A stretch of 64,000 nucleotides of DNA from Luteolibacter flavescens (GCF_025950085.1 NZ_JAPDDS010000002.1:62001-126000), one strand, 5' to 3'. Positions 48,421 to 57,643 are shown, counted from the stretch's first letter. A program made the numbers and translations. Notes: a model not told the origin generated them from the sequence alone.

Positions 48421-48508
48421 GATGGGAGATGGTGGATGGTAGATCCCTAGGACGAGCCCGGTGACAAAGGCGGCACCGGCTTCTATCTGCCATCCGCCAT
48501 CTACCATC
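48421..48508. repeat. Inverted 24-bp repeat between accB and accC
   Basis: GATGGGAGATGGTGGATGGT plus AGAT (48421-48444) is inverted at 48485-48508, with 21 of 24 positions matching. The arms have an 8-bp-like internal period of GATGG and GGATG, reminiscent of the GGATTGC repeats around the four-helix-bundle gene. The 40-bp loop also contains the small hairpin AGCCCGGTG/CACCGGCT. It could affect relative expression of the two subunits. Confidence 0.75.
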
Positions 48509-48517
48509 GCGGAGCCG

Positions 48518-48991
48518 TCACTTGATGCGGAAGAGGGCGTCGCCGAATTGCACCGGCGTGGCGTCGTCCACGAGGATCGCGGTGATCGTGCCCGACTTCT
48601 CGGCCTTGATCTCGTTCATCACCTTCATCGCCTCGATGATGCAGAGCGTCTGGCCCTCGCTGATCACGTCGCCGACATTCGTGAAATTCGGAGAATCCGG
48701 GCCGGGCTTGCGGTAAAAGGTGCCGACCATCGGCGAGGTGATCGCCTCGCCATCGGCGGAGGGAGCAGCAGCCGGCGTGGCAGCGGCAGGGCCAGCCACG
48801 GGAGCTGCGGCGACCGGTGCGGGCGCGTAGGCCGGGGCCGCGGCAGGCAGGCTGCCGAGGAGGCCGCGCAGCGACTCAAGGTCCTGACCCTTGCGGAGCT
48901 TCAGGTGGAAGCCCTCCTTCGACATGTCGAAGAGGGTGAGCCCGTGCTCGTTCATGAGCTCGACGATCTTGCGGATTTCCTTGAGGTCCAC
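48518..48991 (-). CDS. accB: Biotin carboxyl carrier protein of acetyl-CoA carboxylase
   Basis: 157 aa from a GTG start at 48991, which aligns VDLKEIRKIVELMNEHGLTL with the usual AccB N-terminus. No ATG lies near it. A middle Ala/Pro linker (AAAPAYAPAPVAAAPVAGPA) joins the N-terminal helix to the biotinyl domain. That domain has the biotinylated Lys in IEAMKVMNEIKA and ends PVQFGDALFRIK. It carries carboxyl-biotin between AccC and the carboxyltransferase. It leads the accB-accC-thiE run. Confidence 0.95.
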   Translation of the reverse strand: MDLKEIRKIVELMNEHGLTLFDMSKEGFHLKLRKGQDLESLRGLLGSLPAAAPAYAPAPVAAAPVAGPAAATPAAAPSADGEAITSPMVGTFYRKPGPDSPNFTNVGDVISEGQTLCIIEAMKVMNEIKAEKSGTITAILVDDATPVQFGDALFRIK

Positions 48992-49181
48992 GGCGGTGAG
49001 AAAGCGGTTAGGTGGTGGAGAGCCGGGGCGGCATGGGTGCCAGCGCCACGGTTGCGGAGGGTAGGGAATGGCAGGAAAGAGCGTCAAGCGGGAACCCGGA
49101 GCGGAGAAGCGCGAAGTAAGAAGTTCCAAGCACCAAGAAAGCCTTGAAAACGTGCGAGGGACGGGCTGGAAACACTGCGCG

Positions 49182-49808
49182 ATGGAAGCACAGCGCCCTG
49201 CCCGCATCCCCGAGCCCCAGGAATTCGTGCCCGCCGACTACTTCCGGCGGCTGGAGAAACACGAGCTCGTCCGCGAGGGACGGCCGCTGGAGATCGACCT
49301 CGGCTGCGGCGACGGGAAGTTCCTGCTGGAAATGGCGGCGCAGTATCCGGAGCGCGACTTCATCGGCGTGGAGCGCCTGCTCGGCCGGGTGAGAAAGGTC
49401 TGCAAGCGCATCGGCAAGCAGCGGCTGGAGAATGCCCGTGTGCTGCGGCTGGAGAGCCGCTACACGGCGGAGTGGCTGCTGCCGCGCGAGTCGGTCTCCC
49501 GGCTGCACCTGCTGTGTCCGGACCCGTGGCCGAAGCTGCGCCACCACCGGCGGCGGCTGATTCAGGAGGATTTCCTGCAGGCCATCTGGGACCTGCTGGA
49601 GCCCGGCGGCGAGTTCCTCTTCAAGACGGACCACCCGGAGTACTTCGAGTGGGCGGAGGAGAAGGTGGTGGCCTTCGGAAAGTTCGAGCGGCTGGACTGG
49701 CCGGAGGATGCCTTCTTCTACCCGAAGACGGACTTCCAGCTCCTCTGGGAGAGCGAGGGCAAGACCCTGCAGGGCCTGCGGCTGAGGAAATCCGCCTCAC
49801 CTGCGTAG
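49182..49808 (+). CDS. trmB: tRNA (guanine-N7)-methyltransferase TrmB
   Basis: 208 aa from ATG 49182. It methylates G46 of tRNAs. SAM binding motif: EIDLGCGDGKFLLEMAAQYP. The conserved catalytic block reads CPDPWPKLRHHRRRLIQEDF. Further motifs are EPGGEFLFKTDHPEYFEWAE and PKTDFQLLWESEGKTLQGLR. An upstream in-frame ATG at 49068 would add 38 non-conserved residues and is less likely. Its last 12 bp overlap the end of the convergent comEC gene. Confidence 0.94.
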   Translation: MEAQRPARIPEPQEFVPADYFRRLEKHELVREGRPLEIDLGCGDGKFLLEMAAQYPERDFIGVERLLGRVRKVCKRIGKQRLENARVLRLESRYTAEWLLPRESVSRLHLLCPDPWPKLRHHRRRLIQEDFLQAIWDLLEPGGEFLFKTDHPEYFEWAEEKVVAFGKFERLDWPEDAFFYPKTDFQLLWESEGKTLQGLRLRKSASPA

Positions 49809-52046
49809 CCTCAGCTCCGCGCCATCGAGGAAGCCGCGGATGACCAGCGAGCCGTCTTCCTCCGCGACCAGTGTCACTGCTCCGGTGTGTCCCTGATGGA
49901 AGACGCGGATCCCGCGGCTCTCGCAGGCGGCCATCCAGTCCTCCGGCACGCGCTGCGCCTCGGGGAAATCGGCGTGACCGGCGACGATCGCGCGCGGCTG
50001 CACCGCCGCGAGGAAGTCGTCCCCGAGCGAGTCATCCTGCGAATGCCGGCCCGCCACGATGACGTCCGCCTGGAGATCCCCGCCCGCCCGCAGCATTGCC
50101 CGCTCGGTGGCAAGCCCCGCATCGCTGGTGAATAGCACGCGCCAGCCCCGCCAGTGCAGCCGCGTGACCATGACCCGCTCGTCGGCCAGCACGTTCTGGT
50201 TGTGAGCGTCCGGCCGGTGAATCACCTCGAACCACGCGTCCGATGAAACGGGGTAGTGCACCTGCGGCAGCCCGACGGTGGTGACGACCCCGCGGTCCTG
50301 GGAAAGCGCCTCGATTTCCCGGAAGACGGGGCTTCGCGCACGCTCGACGGGCATCAGCACCTGGCGGATGGGCAGCGCGTCAAAGGCCTCCGCGGTGCCG
50401 CCGAGGTGCCCGGCATCCGGGTGACTCAGCACCACGCTCTGCGGGCGCAGGGCCATATAGCGCAGCGATGGCAGGACGGTGCGGCGAAAGCCTGCCCGAT
50501 GCGCGGTGTCGAAGAGCACGGACGTCCCGCCATCATGCAGGCAGGCTGAGCCGCCACCATGGCCGGTATCGTAGATCACGAGGAAGTTTTCCCCCGGTCG
50601 CCCGCGCGCGATCGTCGTGCTGCCCGCGGGGATGGCGGCGAAGGCGGTGGCCATTTTCGTGCAGACGGTGGCGACGCGGCCATTGATGCGGTTCACCTGC
50701 TCGCGGACGGCGGGAAAGGGGGCGAGCGCGGTGGCGGCGAGCGCCAGCGCCATCAGCACGAAGACCGGTATCCCGATCAGCGGGCTGGCCAGGATGGAGA
50801 CCCAGGAGGCAAAACCGAAGTGCCAGAAGGTGAGTGGCAGCGAGCCGAAGCTGGCCGCAGAGGACGCGCCCATGGCCGAGGCGGACTTCTGCCGGATGCG
50901 CAGCCACACCGTTCGCCAGAAGCCATAGAGCTGCCTCGGCAAGTAGGGCTCCCGCGTTTCCATCCACTCGAAGTGCTTCCGCAGCAGCCCGGCGGCGATG
51001 CCGATGGCAGCCACCACGCCGAAGGAAAGCTGCACGCCCACTTGGAAGATCAGGTGTCCGTCACCGATCAATGCCGCGACGAGTGCCAGCCCCAGAGCAT
51101 TCAGCAAATCTGGCCGCAGCCTCAGCAGGAAGGCCCCGAGCACGACTCCCGCCATGACCAGCGAGCGCACGGAGGGAGGCTTCGCGCCGGTGATCCAGAC
51201 GTAGCCAATCATCGCCAGGATAATCACGAAGATCGCCGGGCGTCGGGACACCCGGCACATTTTCAGCACCCACCAGACGATCACCCCGACCATCGCCACG
51301 TGCATGCCGCTCACCGAGAAGACATGGAGCGTGCCGCTCGCCCGGTAGGCCTCGATCAGCACGTCCTCGTCCTGCGGCATCTCGCCCAGCACCATCGCGC
51401 GGATCACCGCGGCATCCTGCCCCAGCGGATCGAGCCCCGCCGTGACCGCGTCGCGGAACCACGCCTGCGCCCGCGCGGCGGCCTGCTCCTGCCATGATGG
51501 CGGCTCCAGCGTCCGCGCCAGCCCGTTGGCCTCGAACCTGCCCCACGCTCCCTGACGGAAGAGCCAGCCCGCCATGTCGAATTCCCCGGGATTCCTCCGC
51601 ACGGGGAATGGCAGGAAACGTCCCCGCGCCCCGATCAGCGCCCCCTTTCCCGGTGCCGGGCCAAATCCCAGCCACCACACCTTCCCCGCAGGGCCCCCGC
51701 TTTCGATCTCCACCAAGGCGGACCACCCTCCGCCCGTCCCCTTCGGCTGGGTCGCCACCCTGGCCGTGACATTTGCCAGCACCCCGTCGGCGGCCTGCAC
51801 CATCCGCTGCGCCTCGCGCTGCGGGATCACCCGGCTGGCGTGAAGTCCACCAGCCAGCGCCGCGCAGGCGACTGCCGTGAACAAGACATCCGTCCGCCGG
51901 ACATGGAGGAGGATGGCCAGGATGACCACCCCCATCCCCGCTCCCACCACCACGTGACCATCGGCCACCGCCACGGCTGCGACCGCGAGCAATGCGGTCC
52001 ACAGCAGCGGGTGGCGCTCCACCGGGTGGCGGAGCGTCACGGACAT
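49797..52046 (-). CDS. comEC: ComEC/Rec2-family DNA internalisation protein
   Basis: 749 aa. Order: an N-terminal membrane region with OB-like DUF4131 part (KVWWLGFGPAPGKGALIGAR), the central ComEC competence domain (GTLHVFSVSGMHVAMVGVIV, then the helices LLRLRPDLLNALGLALVAAL), and a C-terminal metallo-beta-lactamase-type domain (VIYDTGHGGGSACLHDGGTS, VLSHPDAGHLGGTAEAFD). ComEC forms the inner-membrane channel for transforming DNA. No other competence gene is present here. It starts 4 bp after the stop of the TPR-like gene, so the two share a transcript. Confidence 0.9.
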   Translation of the reverse strand: MSVTLRHPVERHPLLWTALLAVAAVAVADGHVVVGAGMGVVILAILLHVRRTDVLFTAVACAALAGGLHASRVIPQREAQRMVQAADGVLANVTARVATQPKGTGGGWSALVEIESGGPAGKVWWLGFGPAPGKGALIGARGRFLPFPVRRNPGEFDMAGWLFRQGAWGRFEANGLARTLEPPSWQEQAAARAQAWFRDAVTAGLDPLGQDAAVIRAMVLGEMPQDEDVLIEAYRASGTLHVFSVSGMHVAMVGVIVWWVLKMCRVSRRPAIFVIILAMIGYVWITGAKPPSVRSLVMAGVVLGAFLLRLRPDLLNALGLALVAALIGDGHLIFQVGVQLSFGVVAAIGIAAGLLRKHFEWMETREPYLPRQLYGFWRTVWLRIRQKSASAMGASSAASFGSLPLTFWHFGFASWVSILASPLIGIPVFVLMALALAATALAPFPAVREQVNRINGRVATVCTKMATAFAAIPAGSTTIARGRPGENFLVIYDTGHGGGSACLHDGGTSVLFDTAHRAGFRRTVLPSLRYMALRPQSVVLSHPDAGHLGGTAEAFDALPIRQVLMPVERARSPVFREIEALSQDRGVVTTVGLPQVHYPVSSDAWFEVIHRPDAHNQNVLADERVMVTRLHWRGWRVLFTSDAGLATERAMLRAGGDLQADVIVAGRHSQDDSLGDDFLAAVQPRAIVAGHADFPEAQRVPEDWMAACESRGIRVFHQGHTGAVTLVAEEDGSLVIRGFLDGAELRLRR

Positions 52047-52050
52047 GGCA

Positions 52051-52734
52051 TCAGACGAGGCCCCACTCGTGGAGCTTGTGGCGGGCGTTGGCCGAGTGAC
52101 GCGTCTCGGGGAATTGCTCCATCACCTGCTGCATGGTGGTGGCCGCCGAGCCGCGGTCTCCGAGCTTGGTATCGTAAACTTCCGCAAGGCGGAACATGAG
52201 GTAGGCGGCGTCGTTTTCCTGCCACTCCTGGTCCTCGATGGCGTGGCGCAGGGTCTGGACCGCGGCGTGCGGGTCCTCGAGCTGCTCGAGCTGGATCTTG
52301 GAAATTTCCACCCATGGCAGGCGGTTGAGCGGCTCTGCGGCGGCGGCCTGGCGGAAGCACTCGATGGCTCCCTCCCAGTCGCCCTGGGCCACCTTCGAGC
52401 GGGCGTCGTGCATCGGATCCGCCTCGACTTCCTCGCCGCTGTCGTAAACGGCGTGGGTGACGCGGTGCGCCAGCATCGGCAGCACGTGCCCGACCACCAC
52501 GATGCCGATCAGGCCGGTGCTCATGAAGGCGAGCAGGACTCCCATCATGGTGCGGTCGTTCTCCGCGGAACGGACCTCGCCCTTCAGCTTGTTGGCCTGA
52601 TCCGGGTCCTCGCCGCTGTTATGGACTTCCTCCCACTTCTTCTGGGTCTCCTCGATCCTCGATCCGGCGGCGGCAAACTTGCCCCAGGCGAAAACGACTC
52701 CGATAATCAGGACGACATACAAACCCCACTTCAT
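52051..52734 (-). CDS. Membrane protein with TPR-like domain, upstream of comEC
   Basis: 227 aa from the ATG at 52734. Two membrane segments are present (MKWGLYVVLIIGVVFAWGKF and AFMSTGLIGIVVVGHVLPML) with a charged coiled-coil-like stretch between them. The C-terminal half (about 115-225) is a helical TPR-like repeat: ARSKVAQGDWEGAIECFRQA, MFRLAEVYDTKLGDRGSAAT and QQVMEQFPETRHSANARHKL. The family is not recognised. It directly precedes comEC (4 bp gap), which suggests an envelope-associated role. Confidence 0.75.
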   Translation of the reverse strand: MKWGLYVVLIIGVVFAWGKFAAAGSRIEETQKKWEEVHNSGEDPDQANKLKGEVRSAENDRTMMGVLLAFMSTGLIGIVVVGHVLPMLAHRVTHAVYDSGEEVEADPMHDARSKVAQGDWEGAIECFRQAAAAEPLNRLPWVEISKIQLEQLEDPHAAVQTLRHAIEDQEWQENDAAYLMFRLAEVYDTKLGDRGSAATTMQQVMEQFPETRHSANARHKLHEWGLV

Positions 52735-52800
52735 ATGTCGGCAGACTAAGAAAGGGCCCTCACCCGCCGGGAAGCACAAAAATGCGCGACTTTCAGAGGA

Positions 52801-53163
52801 TCAGAGGCGGCGCGCGGCCCGGCCCTCGTCGATGAGCTTCCAGAAGTGCTTCGACTTCGCCAGCTCCTCGTCTTCCAGAAGCGGGATCTTCGAGCGGAAG
52901 GCGAAGTCGGACAGGGTGCCCTTGTGCAGCACACGGTGGACAATCACCTGGCCGTCCCGCACCTCGAAGTAGAAGCGCCAGTCCTTTGCGCGGAAGCGAT
53001 AGAGCGTCTTGCCGTCCCGCTCGATCTTGCCGAAGCGGTCGCCGTCCAGATTCTCCAGATCCTTTTCGGTCACCTTGAACTCGTCGAGCAGGTCGAGCTG
53101 CTCGAGCGTGTCGAGACGGGAAATCTCGGCCGCGCTGATCTCATTGAAGACAATCTGGAACAC
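52801..53163 (-). CDS. RelE/ParE-like toxin-fold protein, orphan
   Basis: 120 aa. After a helical start (EISRLDTLEQLDLLDEFKVT) comes a RelE-like core: GKIERDGKTLYRFRAKDWRF, YFEVRDGQVIVHRVLHKGTL. The order (LYRFR...WR..F......V.V..V.HKG) resembles the RelE/ParE superfamily, and Arg and His residues stand in the expected strands. No antitoxin is seen beside it, so it may be a housekeeping RelE homologue of the kind common in verrucomicrobia. The call is moderate. It is separated from the TPR gene by 66 bp and divergent from the amidase. Confidence 0.6.
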   Translation of the reverse strand: MFQIVFNEISAAEISRLDTLEQLDLLDEFKVTEKDLENLDGDRFGKIERDGKTLYRFRAKDWRFYFEVRDGQVIVHRVLHKGTLSDFAFRSKIPLLEDEELAKSKHFWKLIDEGRAARRL

Positions 53164-53248
53164 CGCAGGAAGCTGGAATCCCGTCGTGTAATTTCAAACC
53201 CGAATTTCGACCGCGCCTTTTTCATCGCGTCCTACCGGATGTGCGCCG

Positions 53249-53992
53249 ATGCTGCGCGGCGTGAAATCCGGTCTCGCCGCCCTCTTCGCCTGCTTGCTCG
53301 CCGCGTCCTGCGCGGGCCCCTCCACCAGTGGCTCGAACAATGGCCGCCCCGACGAATGGGGCCACCGCCCCGGGCCGCAGGGCTTTGACACCGTGATCAT
53401 CGACGCCGGCCACGGCGGGAAGGACCCCGGGGCGATCTCCCGGACCACCGGCCAGCGGGAAAAGGACCTGGCGCTGGATACCGCCCAGCGGCTGAAGCGC
53501 CACCTCGGCGGGCGGGTGAAGGTGCGAATGATGCGCGACGACGACCGCTTCATCGAGCTGGACGACCGCGCCTCGCGTGCCAGCGGGAAGGGCAATACCA
53601 TCCTCCTCAGCCTCCACTACAACTCCAGCGGCGCCGGCGTCCGTGGCCCGGAGACCTACTACTGGCGCGTGGACAGCCACGGGCTGGCCACCCGCATCCA
53701 GCGCGCCATGGCCTCCGTCTCGCCCGCCGAGTCCGGCAACCGCGGCATGGTCCGCCGCCGCCTGCGCCTGACGCGGAATCCGGACATCCCGTGCGTGCTC
53801 GCCGAGATCGGCTACCTGAGCAATCCCGCCGAGGCCCGCCTGTGCGCCGACCCGGCCTACCGGGAAAAGATGGCCGCCGCGCTGGCCCGCGCCATCCTCG
53901 ACCAGCAGTCGAAAGGCGACGCCGGCACCGGTGCCCTGCCCCGCCCGATCTACGCACCGCCGAGCCGCCCGACCGACCCGGCGGGATCCTGA
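53249..53992 (+). CDS. N-acetylmuramoyl-L-alanine amidase lipoprotein
   Basis: 247 aa. A lipobox (LLAASC) in LAALFACLLAASCAGPSTSG makes it a lipoprotein. The Amidase_3 domain starts at about residue 46. Zinc ligands are His in VIIDAGHGGKDPGA, Glu in GQREKDLALDTAQRL and His in ILLSLHYNSSGAGV; the catalytic Glu is in PCVLAEIGYLSNPAEAR. It cleaves the bond between MurNAc and L-Ala in peptidoglycan, used in cell separation and turnover. The short Pro-rich tail has no extra domain. It ends 87 bp before the sulfatase gene on the same strand. Confidence 0.93.
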   Translation: MLRGVKSGLAALFACLLAASCAGPSTSGSNNGRPDEWGHRPGPQGFDTVIIDAGHGGKDPGAISRTTGQREKDLALDTAQRLKRHLGGRVKVRMMRDDDRFIELDDRASRASGKGNTILLSLHYNSSGAGVRGPETYYWRVDSHGLATRIQRAMASVSPAESGNRGMVRRRLRLTRNPDIPCVLAEIGYLSNPAEARLCADPAYREKMAAALARAILDQQSKGDAGTGALPRPIYAPPSRPTDPAGS

Positions 53993-54078
53993 TCCCGGGT
54001 GCAGCAGCTTCGCAAAATCAGGGAAACGCCTCGCGAATCGGGAAAGACACCCGCACCCGCCTCTCCCACGCTGGCCCC

Positions 54079-55524
54079 ATGCGCCCCGGTCTTCTCATCG
54101 CTGCCGCCTTCGCCTGCACCCTGCCGGCGTCCGCCCTCAATGTGGTCTTCATCATCGCCGACGACCTCGGCTACGGGGAGCTCGGCAGCTTCGGCCAGGA
54201 GAAGATCCACACGCCAAACCTCGACCGGCTGGCGAAGGAAGGCACCAGGCTGACCCGCCACTACAGCGGTGCCCCGGTGTGCGCCCCGGCCCGCTGCACG
54301 CTGATGACGGGCAAGCACCTCGGCCACGCCGAGATCCGCGGCAACCGGCCGGCGAAGGTTTCCTTCCCCGAGTTCAGCGAGGGCCAGCACCCGATCTCGG
54401 CGGATGCGGTCACGATCGCGTCCGTCTTCCGGAAAGCGGGCTACGCCACCGGGGCGATCGGGAAGTGGGGGCTCGGGCCCGCGGGCTCGACCGGCGACCC
54501 GAACAAGCACGGCTTCGACCTTTTCTACGGCTACAATTGCCAGTCCATCGCGCACTCCTACTACCCGCGCTTCCTGTGGCGGAATGACAAGCAGGAGGAG
54601 ATCAATCCCACCCCCATCCCCGGCCACGCGAAGCAGCCCGAGGGTGACGTGACCGCGGGCAAATGGATCGGCCAGGCCTACGCGCCGGACCTGATGGTGA
54701 AGGAGACGCGGGAATTCATCGCCTCGCACAAGGCGAAGCCCTTCTTCCTCTACCTCGCCTTCATCGAGCCGCACGTGGCGATGCATCCGCCGCAGGACCG
54801 GCTGGATGAATATCCCGCGGAATGGGACCGCGAACCCTATCGCAGCGAAAAGGGCTACCTCCCCCACCCTCGCCCCCGCGCGGCCTATGCCACGATGATC
54901 AGCGACCTGGACCGCCACGTCGGCGCGGTACGCGAGGCGCTGGAGCAGGCGGGCGTGCTGGATGAGACGCTAATCGTCTTCACCTCCGACAATGGCGCGA
55001 CCCACGACGCGGGCGGTGCGGACACGGAATTCTTCCGGAGCGTCGGCGGACTGCGCGGGAGGAAAGGCTCGCTCTACGAGGGCGGGCTGCGCGTGCCGAC
55101 CATCGTGCGCCTGCCCGGGAAGGTGAAGGCGGACGCGGAAGACCTCACGCCCGGGTATTTCCCCGACTGGTTCCCCACGCTGTGCAGCGCCGCGGGACTG
55201 AAGGCGCCCGGCGATCTCGACGGCATCGACCTTTGGCCCACCCTCACGGGCGATGCCCCGGTCAAGCGGACCAAGCCGATGCTGTGGGTCTTCCCCGAAT
55301 ACGGCGGCCAGGTCGCCGTGCGCCTCGGCGACCACAAGGTGATCCGCCGCGACCTCCACACGAAGAAGCCCGGCCCGTGGCAGGTCTTCGACCTCGCGGC
55401 AGATCCCGCGGAGTCCAAGGACATTGCAGCCAGCCAACCCGGACTGATCAAGGAAGCCATCGACGTGCTGAAGCGCGAGACCTCGCCGAACGGGATCTTC
55501 CCGGTGAAGGTGCCGGTGGACTGA
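54079..55524 (+). CDS. Secreted type I sulfatase
   Basis: 481 aa from ATG 54079, which gives the signal peptide MRPGLLIAAAFACTLPASAL. The sulfatase fold begins NVVFIIADDLGYGELGSFGQ with the metal-binding Asp pair. The formylglycine motif is CAPAR in SGAPVCAPARCTLMTGKH. Further family motifs are GKWGLGPAGSTGDPNKHGFD, FLYLAFIEPHVAMHPPQDR and IVFTSDNGATHDAGGAD. It desulfates a carbohydrate, probably outside the cytoplasm. Maturation needs an FGly-generating enzyme (or anSME), not in this window. The neighbours are an amidase and an SGNH hydrolase. Confidence 0.93.
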   Translation: MRPGLLIAAAFACTLPASALNVVFIIADDLGYGELGSFGQEKIHTPNLDRLAKEGTRLTRHYSGAPVCAPARCTLMTGKHLGHAEIRGNRPAKVSFPEFSEGQHPISADAVTIASVFRKAGYATGAIGKWGLGPAGSTGDPNKHGFDLFYGYNCQSIAHSYYPRFLWRNDKQEEINPTPIPGHAKQPEGDVTAGKWIGQAYAPDLMVKETREFIASHKAKPFFLYLAFIEPHVAMHPPQDRLDEYPAEWDREPYRSEKGYLPHPRPRAAYATMISDLDRHVGAVREALEQAGVLDETLIVFTSDNGATHDAGGADTEFFRSVGGLRGRKGSLYEGGLRVPTIVRLPGKVKADAEDLTPGYFPDWFPTLCSAAGLKAPGDLDGIDLWPTLTGDAPVKRTKPMLWVFPEYGGQVAVRLGDHKVIRRDLHTKKPGPWQVFDLAADPAESKDIAASQPGLIKEAIDVLKRETSPNGIFPVKVPVD

Positions 55525-55663
55525 GCGGTCGCTCTAGGCCGATTTCCCGGGACAGTCCGCCCGGCGGCGAAATCGTCACGTAGCGGGAAGTGTTTCCACC
55601 GGACGAGCGCGAAGGCTTTCCGGGAATGACGCACGCCCGCGCCTAACAGAATTCGCCCTTTCC

Positions 55664-56764
55664 ATGCACGATCGCCGCCACTTCATCACCCTGCTCGGAG
55701 CCACCCTCGCCCCGCTGTCGCTGCGCGGCGCGGAAAAGGACGCCGCGGCGAAGCTCCGCTGGACCGATGCCACCGCGATGCACTTGGAAGGCCGCGGGTG
55801 GGAGGGCCAGGAGCGGCTGCGTCACTACGACCGGCTCCCGGCAAAGGCCGAGAAGACGGTGCGCAAGGTCGTGTGGGACCTCAGCCGCCACAGCACCGGC
55901 ATGGCGGTGCGCTTCCGGACGGATGCCCGGGAGATCCACGTGCGCTACAGCCTGATGAGCAGCCGCCTCGCGATGCCGCACATGCCCGCGACCAGTGTCA
56001 GCGGCATCGATCTCTACGCCCGCGATGCGAAAGGAACCTGGCGCTGGGTGGCGGTGACGAAGCCCGCCGCGCAGACGGTGAATGCCCGCCTGATCGAGGG
56101 GATGGAACCGGGCGAACGCGAATACATGGCCTACCTGCCGCTCTACAATGGCGTGGAGAAGCTGGAGATCGGCGTGCCTTCCGCCGCGCGCTTCACGGCG
56201 CTGCCCGCACGGGAAAAGCCCGTCGTCTTCTACGGCACCTCCATCACCCACGGCGCGTCCGCCTCGCGACCCGGCATGACCCACGTGGCCATCCTCGGCC
56301 GCCGTCTGGACCGGCCGGTGATGAATCTCGGCTTCTCCGGAAATGGACGCATGGAAATGGAGATAGCGGACCTGATGACCGAGCTGGATCCCGCCGTCTT
56401 CGTCATCGATTGCCTGCCGAATATCGCCCGGGCCCGCGAAGTGACGGAGCGCACGGAACCGCTGGTGCGCCGCCTGCGCGCAGCCCGCCCGGACACGCCG
56501 ATCATCCTCATCGAGGACCGCAGCTACGCGCACTCGTGGGTCCACGAGCGCTCGCGCCGCCGCAGCGAGCTGACCCGCGCAGCCCTGCGAGCCACCTACG
56601 ACAAGCTCGTCGCCAGCGGAGTGAAGCACCTGCACTACCTGGAAGGCGGCAACCTCCTCGGCAGCGATGGCGACGCCACGACAGACGGCTCGCATCCGAA
56701 TGACCTCGGCTTCACGAGACAGGCGGACGCGATCGAGCCCGTCTTGCGCAAGGCGCTCTCCTGA
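55664..56764 (+). CDS. Exported SGNH hydrolase, two-domain type
   Basis: 366 aa. The N-terminus MHDRRHFITLLGATLAPLSL has a twin-Arg motif like a Tat signal. Residues about 35-175 form a beta-rich N-terminal domain (KVVWDLSRHSTGMAVRFRTD). The SGNH catalytic part starts with KPVVFYGTSITHGASASRPG (block I with Ser), then NLGFSGNGRMEMEIADLMTE and DPAVFVIDCLPN, and ends with DGSHPNDLGFTRQADAI (Asp-His block). The two-domain arrangement is found in planctomycetes and verrucomicrobia. It may deacetylate polysaccharide. It overlaps no gene and lies 9 bp before the EEP nuclease gene, so they may be one operon. Confidence 0.88.
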   Translation: MHDRRHFITLLGATLAPLSLRGAEKDAAAKLRWTDATAMHLEGRGWEGQERLRHYDRLPAKAEKTVRKVVWDLSRHSTGMAVRFRTDAREIHVRYSLMSSRLAMPHMPATSVSGIDLYARDAKGTWRWVAVTKPAAQTVNARLIEGMEPGEREYMAYLPLYNGVEKLEIGVPSAARFTALPAREKPVVFYGTSITHGASASRPGMTHVAILGRRLDRPVMNLGFSGNGRMEMEIADLMTELDPAVFVIDCLPNIARAREVTERTEPLVRRLRAARPDTPIILIEDRSYAHSWVHERSRRRSELTRAALRATYDKLVASGVKHLHYLEGGNLLGSDGDATTDGSHPNDLGFTRQADAIEPVLRKALS

Positions 56765-56773
56765 AATCCGGCC

Positions 56774-57643
56774 ATGAAATCACGACACACGCTCCAGCGG
56801 GCATCCGCGGCATTCGTGCGACTGCTCATCGGCTGCCTGCTGCTCTCACCACTCGCCGCGAAGGAATTCAAGGTGATCTCGTGGAATGTCCTCTACGGCT
56901 TCAATCGCGGGAAGAAGATCGAGGCGGGCTCCGAGTGGATCCGCAAGCAGCAGCCGGACGTGGTCGCGCTGCAGGAGCTGAATGGCTTCACCGAGAAGTC
57001 GCTGGCAAAGGCCGCGGCAAGCTGGGGCCACCCGCACAGCGCGATCCTGAAGAAGGACGGCTTCCCCGTCGGCATCACGTCGAAGACGCCCATCGAAGTC
57101 GTCGCGAAGCTCCGCAAGGGCCTCTGGCACGGCTGCCTGCATGCGCGCACGGCGGACACGGATTTCATGGTCATCCACCTGTGCCCGGGCGTGCGGGAGA
57201 CGCGCGAGAAGGAGATGAAGCTGCTCGCCCCGCGGGTCTCGAAGTTGCTCGGGGAAAAGCGCCGCCTCTTCTTGCTCGGGGACTTCAATGACAAGTCGCC
57301 CGCCGACATCGCCTTCACGAATTCGAACAAGGCCATCGTGGAGCGCGCGAAACCGGGCAACCTGCTGGACGGGAAATTCGACGCCGGCGTCGTGGGCGGC
57401 TTCCTCGATGCCGGGCTGGTCGACTCCGCCAAGCCGCTGCCGTCGAACTTCTCCACGCCCACACGGATGAAGCCCTTCGCCGACGATCCCTCGGAGCAGT
57501 ACCGCTACCTCCAGCGCATCGATCTGGTGCTGACCGACGCGGTCACGGCGGCGGAAGTCAGGACCGTGCACACCAGCCAGGATGCCGTGCTGGACACCGT
57601 GTCCGACCACTATCCGGTGATCCATTCCAGCGAGAGAAAGTGA
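56774..57643 (+). CDS. Exported endonuclease/exonuclease/phosphatase-family protein
   Basis: 289 aa with signal sequence SAAFVRLLIGCLLLSPLAAK. EEP-fold motifs are FKVISWNVLYGFNRGKKIEA (the Asn/metal region), PDVVALQELNGFTEKSLAKA (metal Glu), ADTDFMVIHLCPGVRETREK (the His), FLLGDFNDKSPADIAF (Asp-x-Asn) and the ending VSDHYPVIHSS (Asp-His). Relatives hydrolyse phosphodiesters in DNA, RNA or sphingomyelin-type and inositol phosphates. Substrate is not known. The gene follows the SGNH hydrolase by 9 bp. Confidence 0.9.
   Translation: MKSRHTLQRASAAFVRLLIGCLLLSPLAAKEFKVISWNVLYGFNRGKKIEAGSEWIRKQQPDVVALQELNGFTEKSLAKAAASWGHPHSAILKKDGFPVGITSKTPIEVVAKLRKGLWHGCLHARTADTDFMVIHLCPGVRETREKEMKLLAPRVSKLLGEKRRLFLLGDFNDKSPADIAFTNSNKAIVERAKPGNLLDGKFDAGVVGGFLDAGLVDSAKPLPSNFSTPTRMKPFADDPSEQYRYLQRIDLVLTDAVTAAEVRTVHTSQDAVLDTVSDHYPVIHSSERK

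Noticed and set aside
52801-53163. A complete toxin-antitoxin module.
   Set aside because: No second small gene overlaps or adjoins it; the flanking genes are a TPR protein and an amidase.
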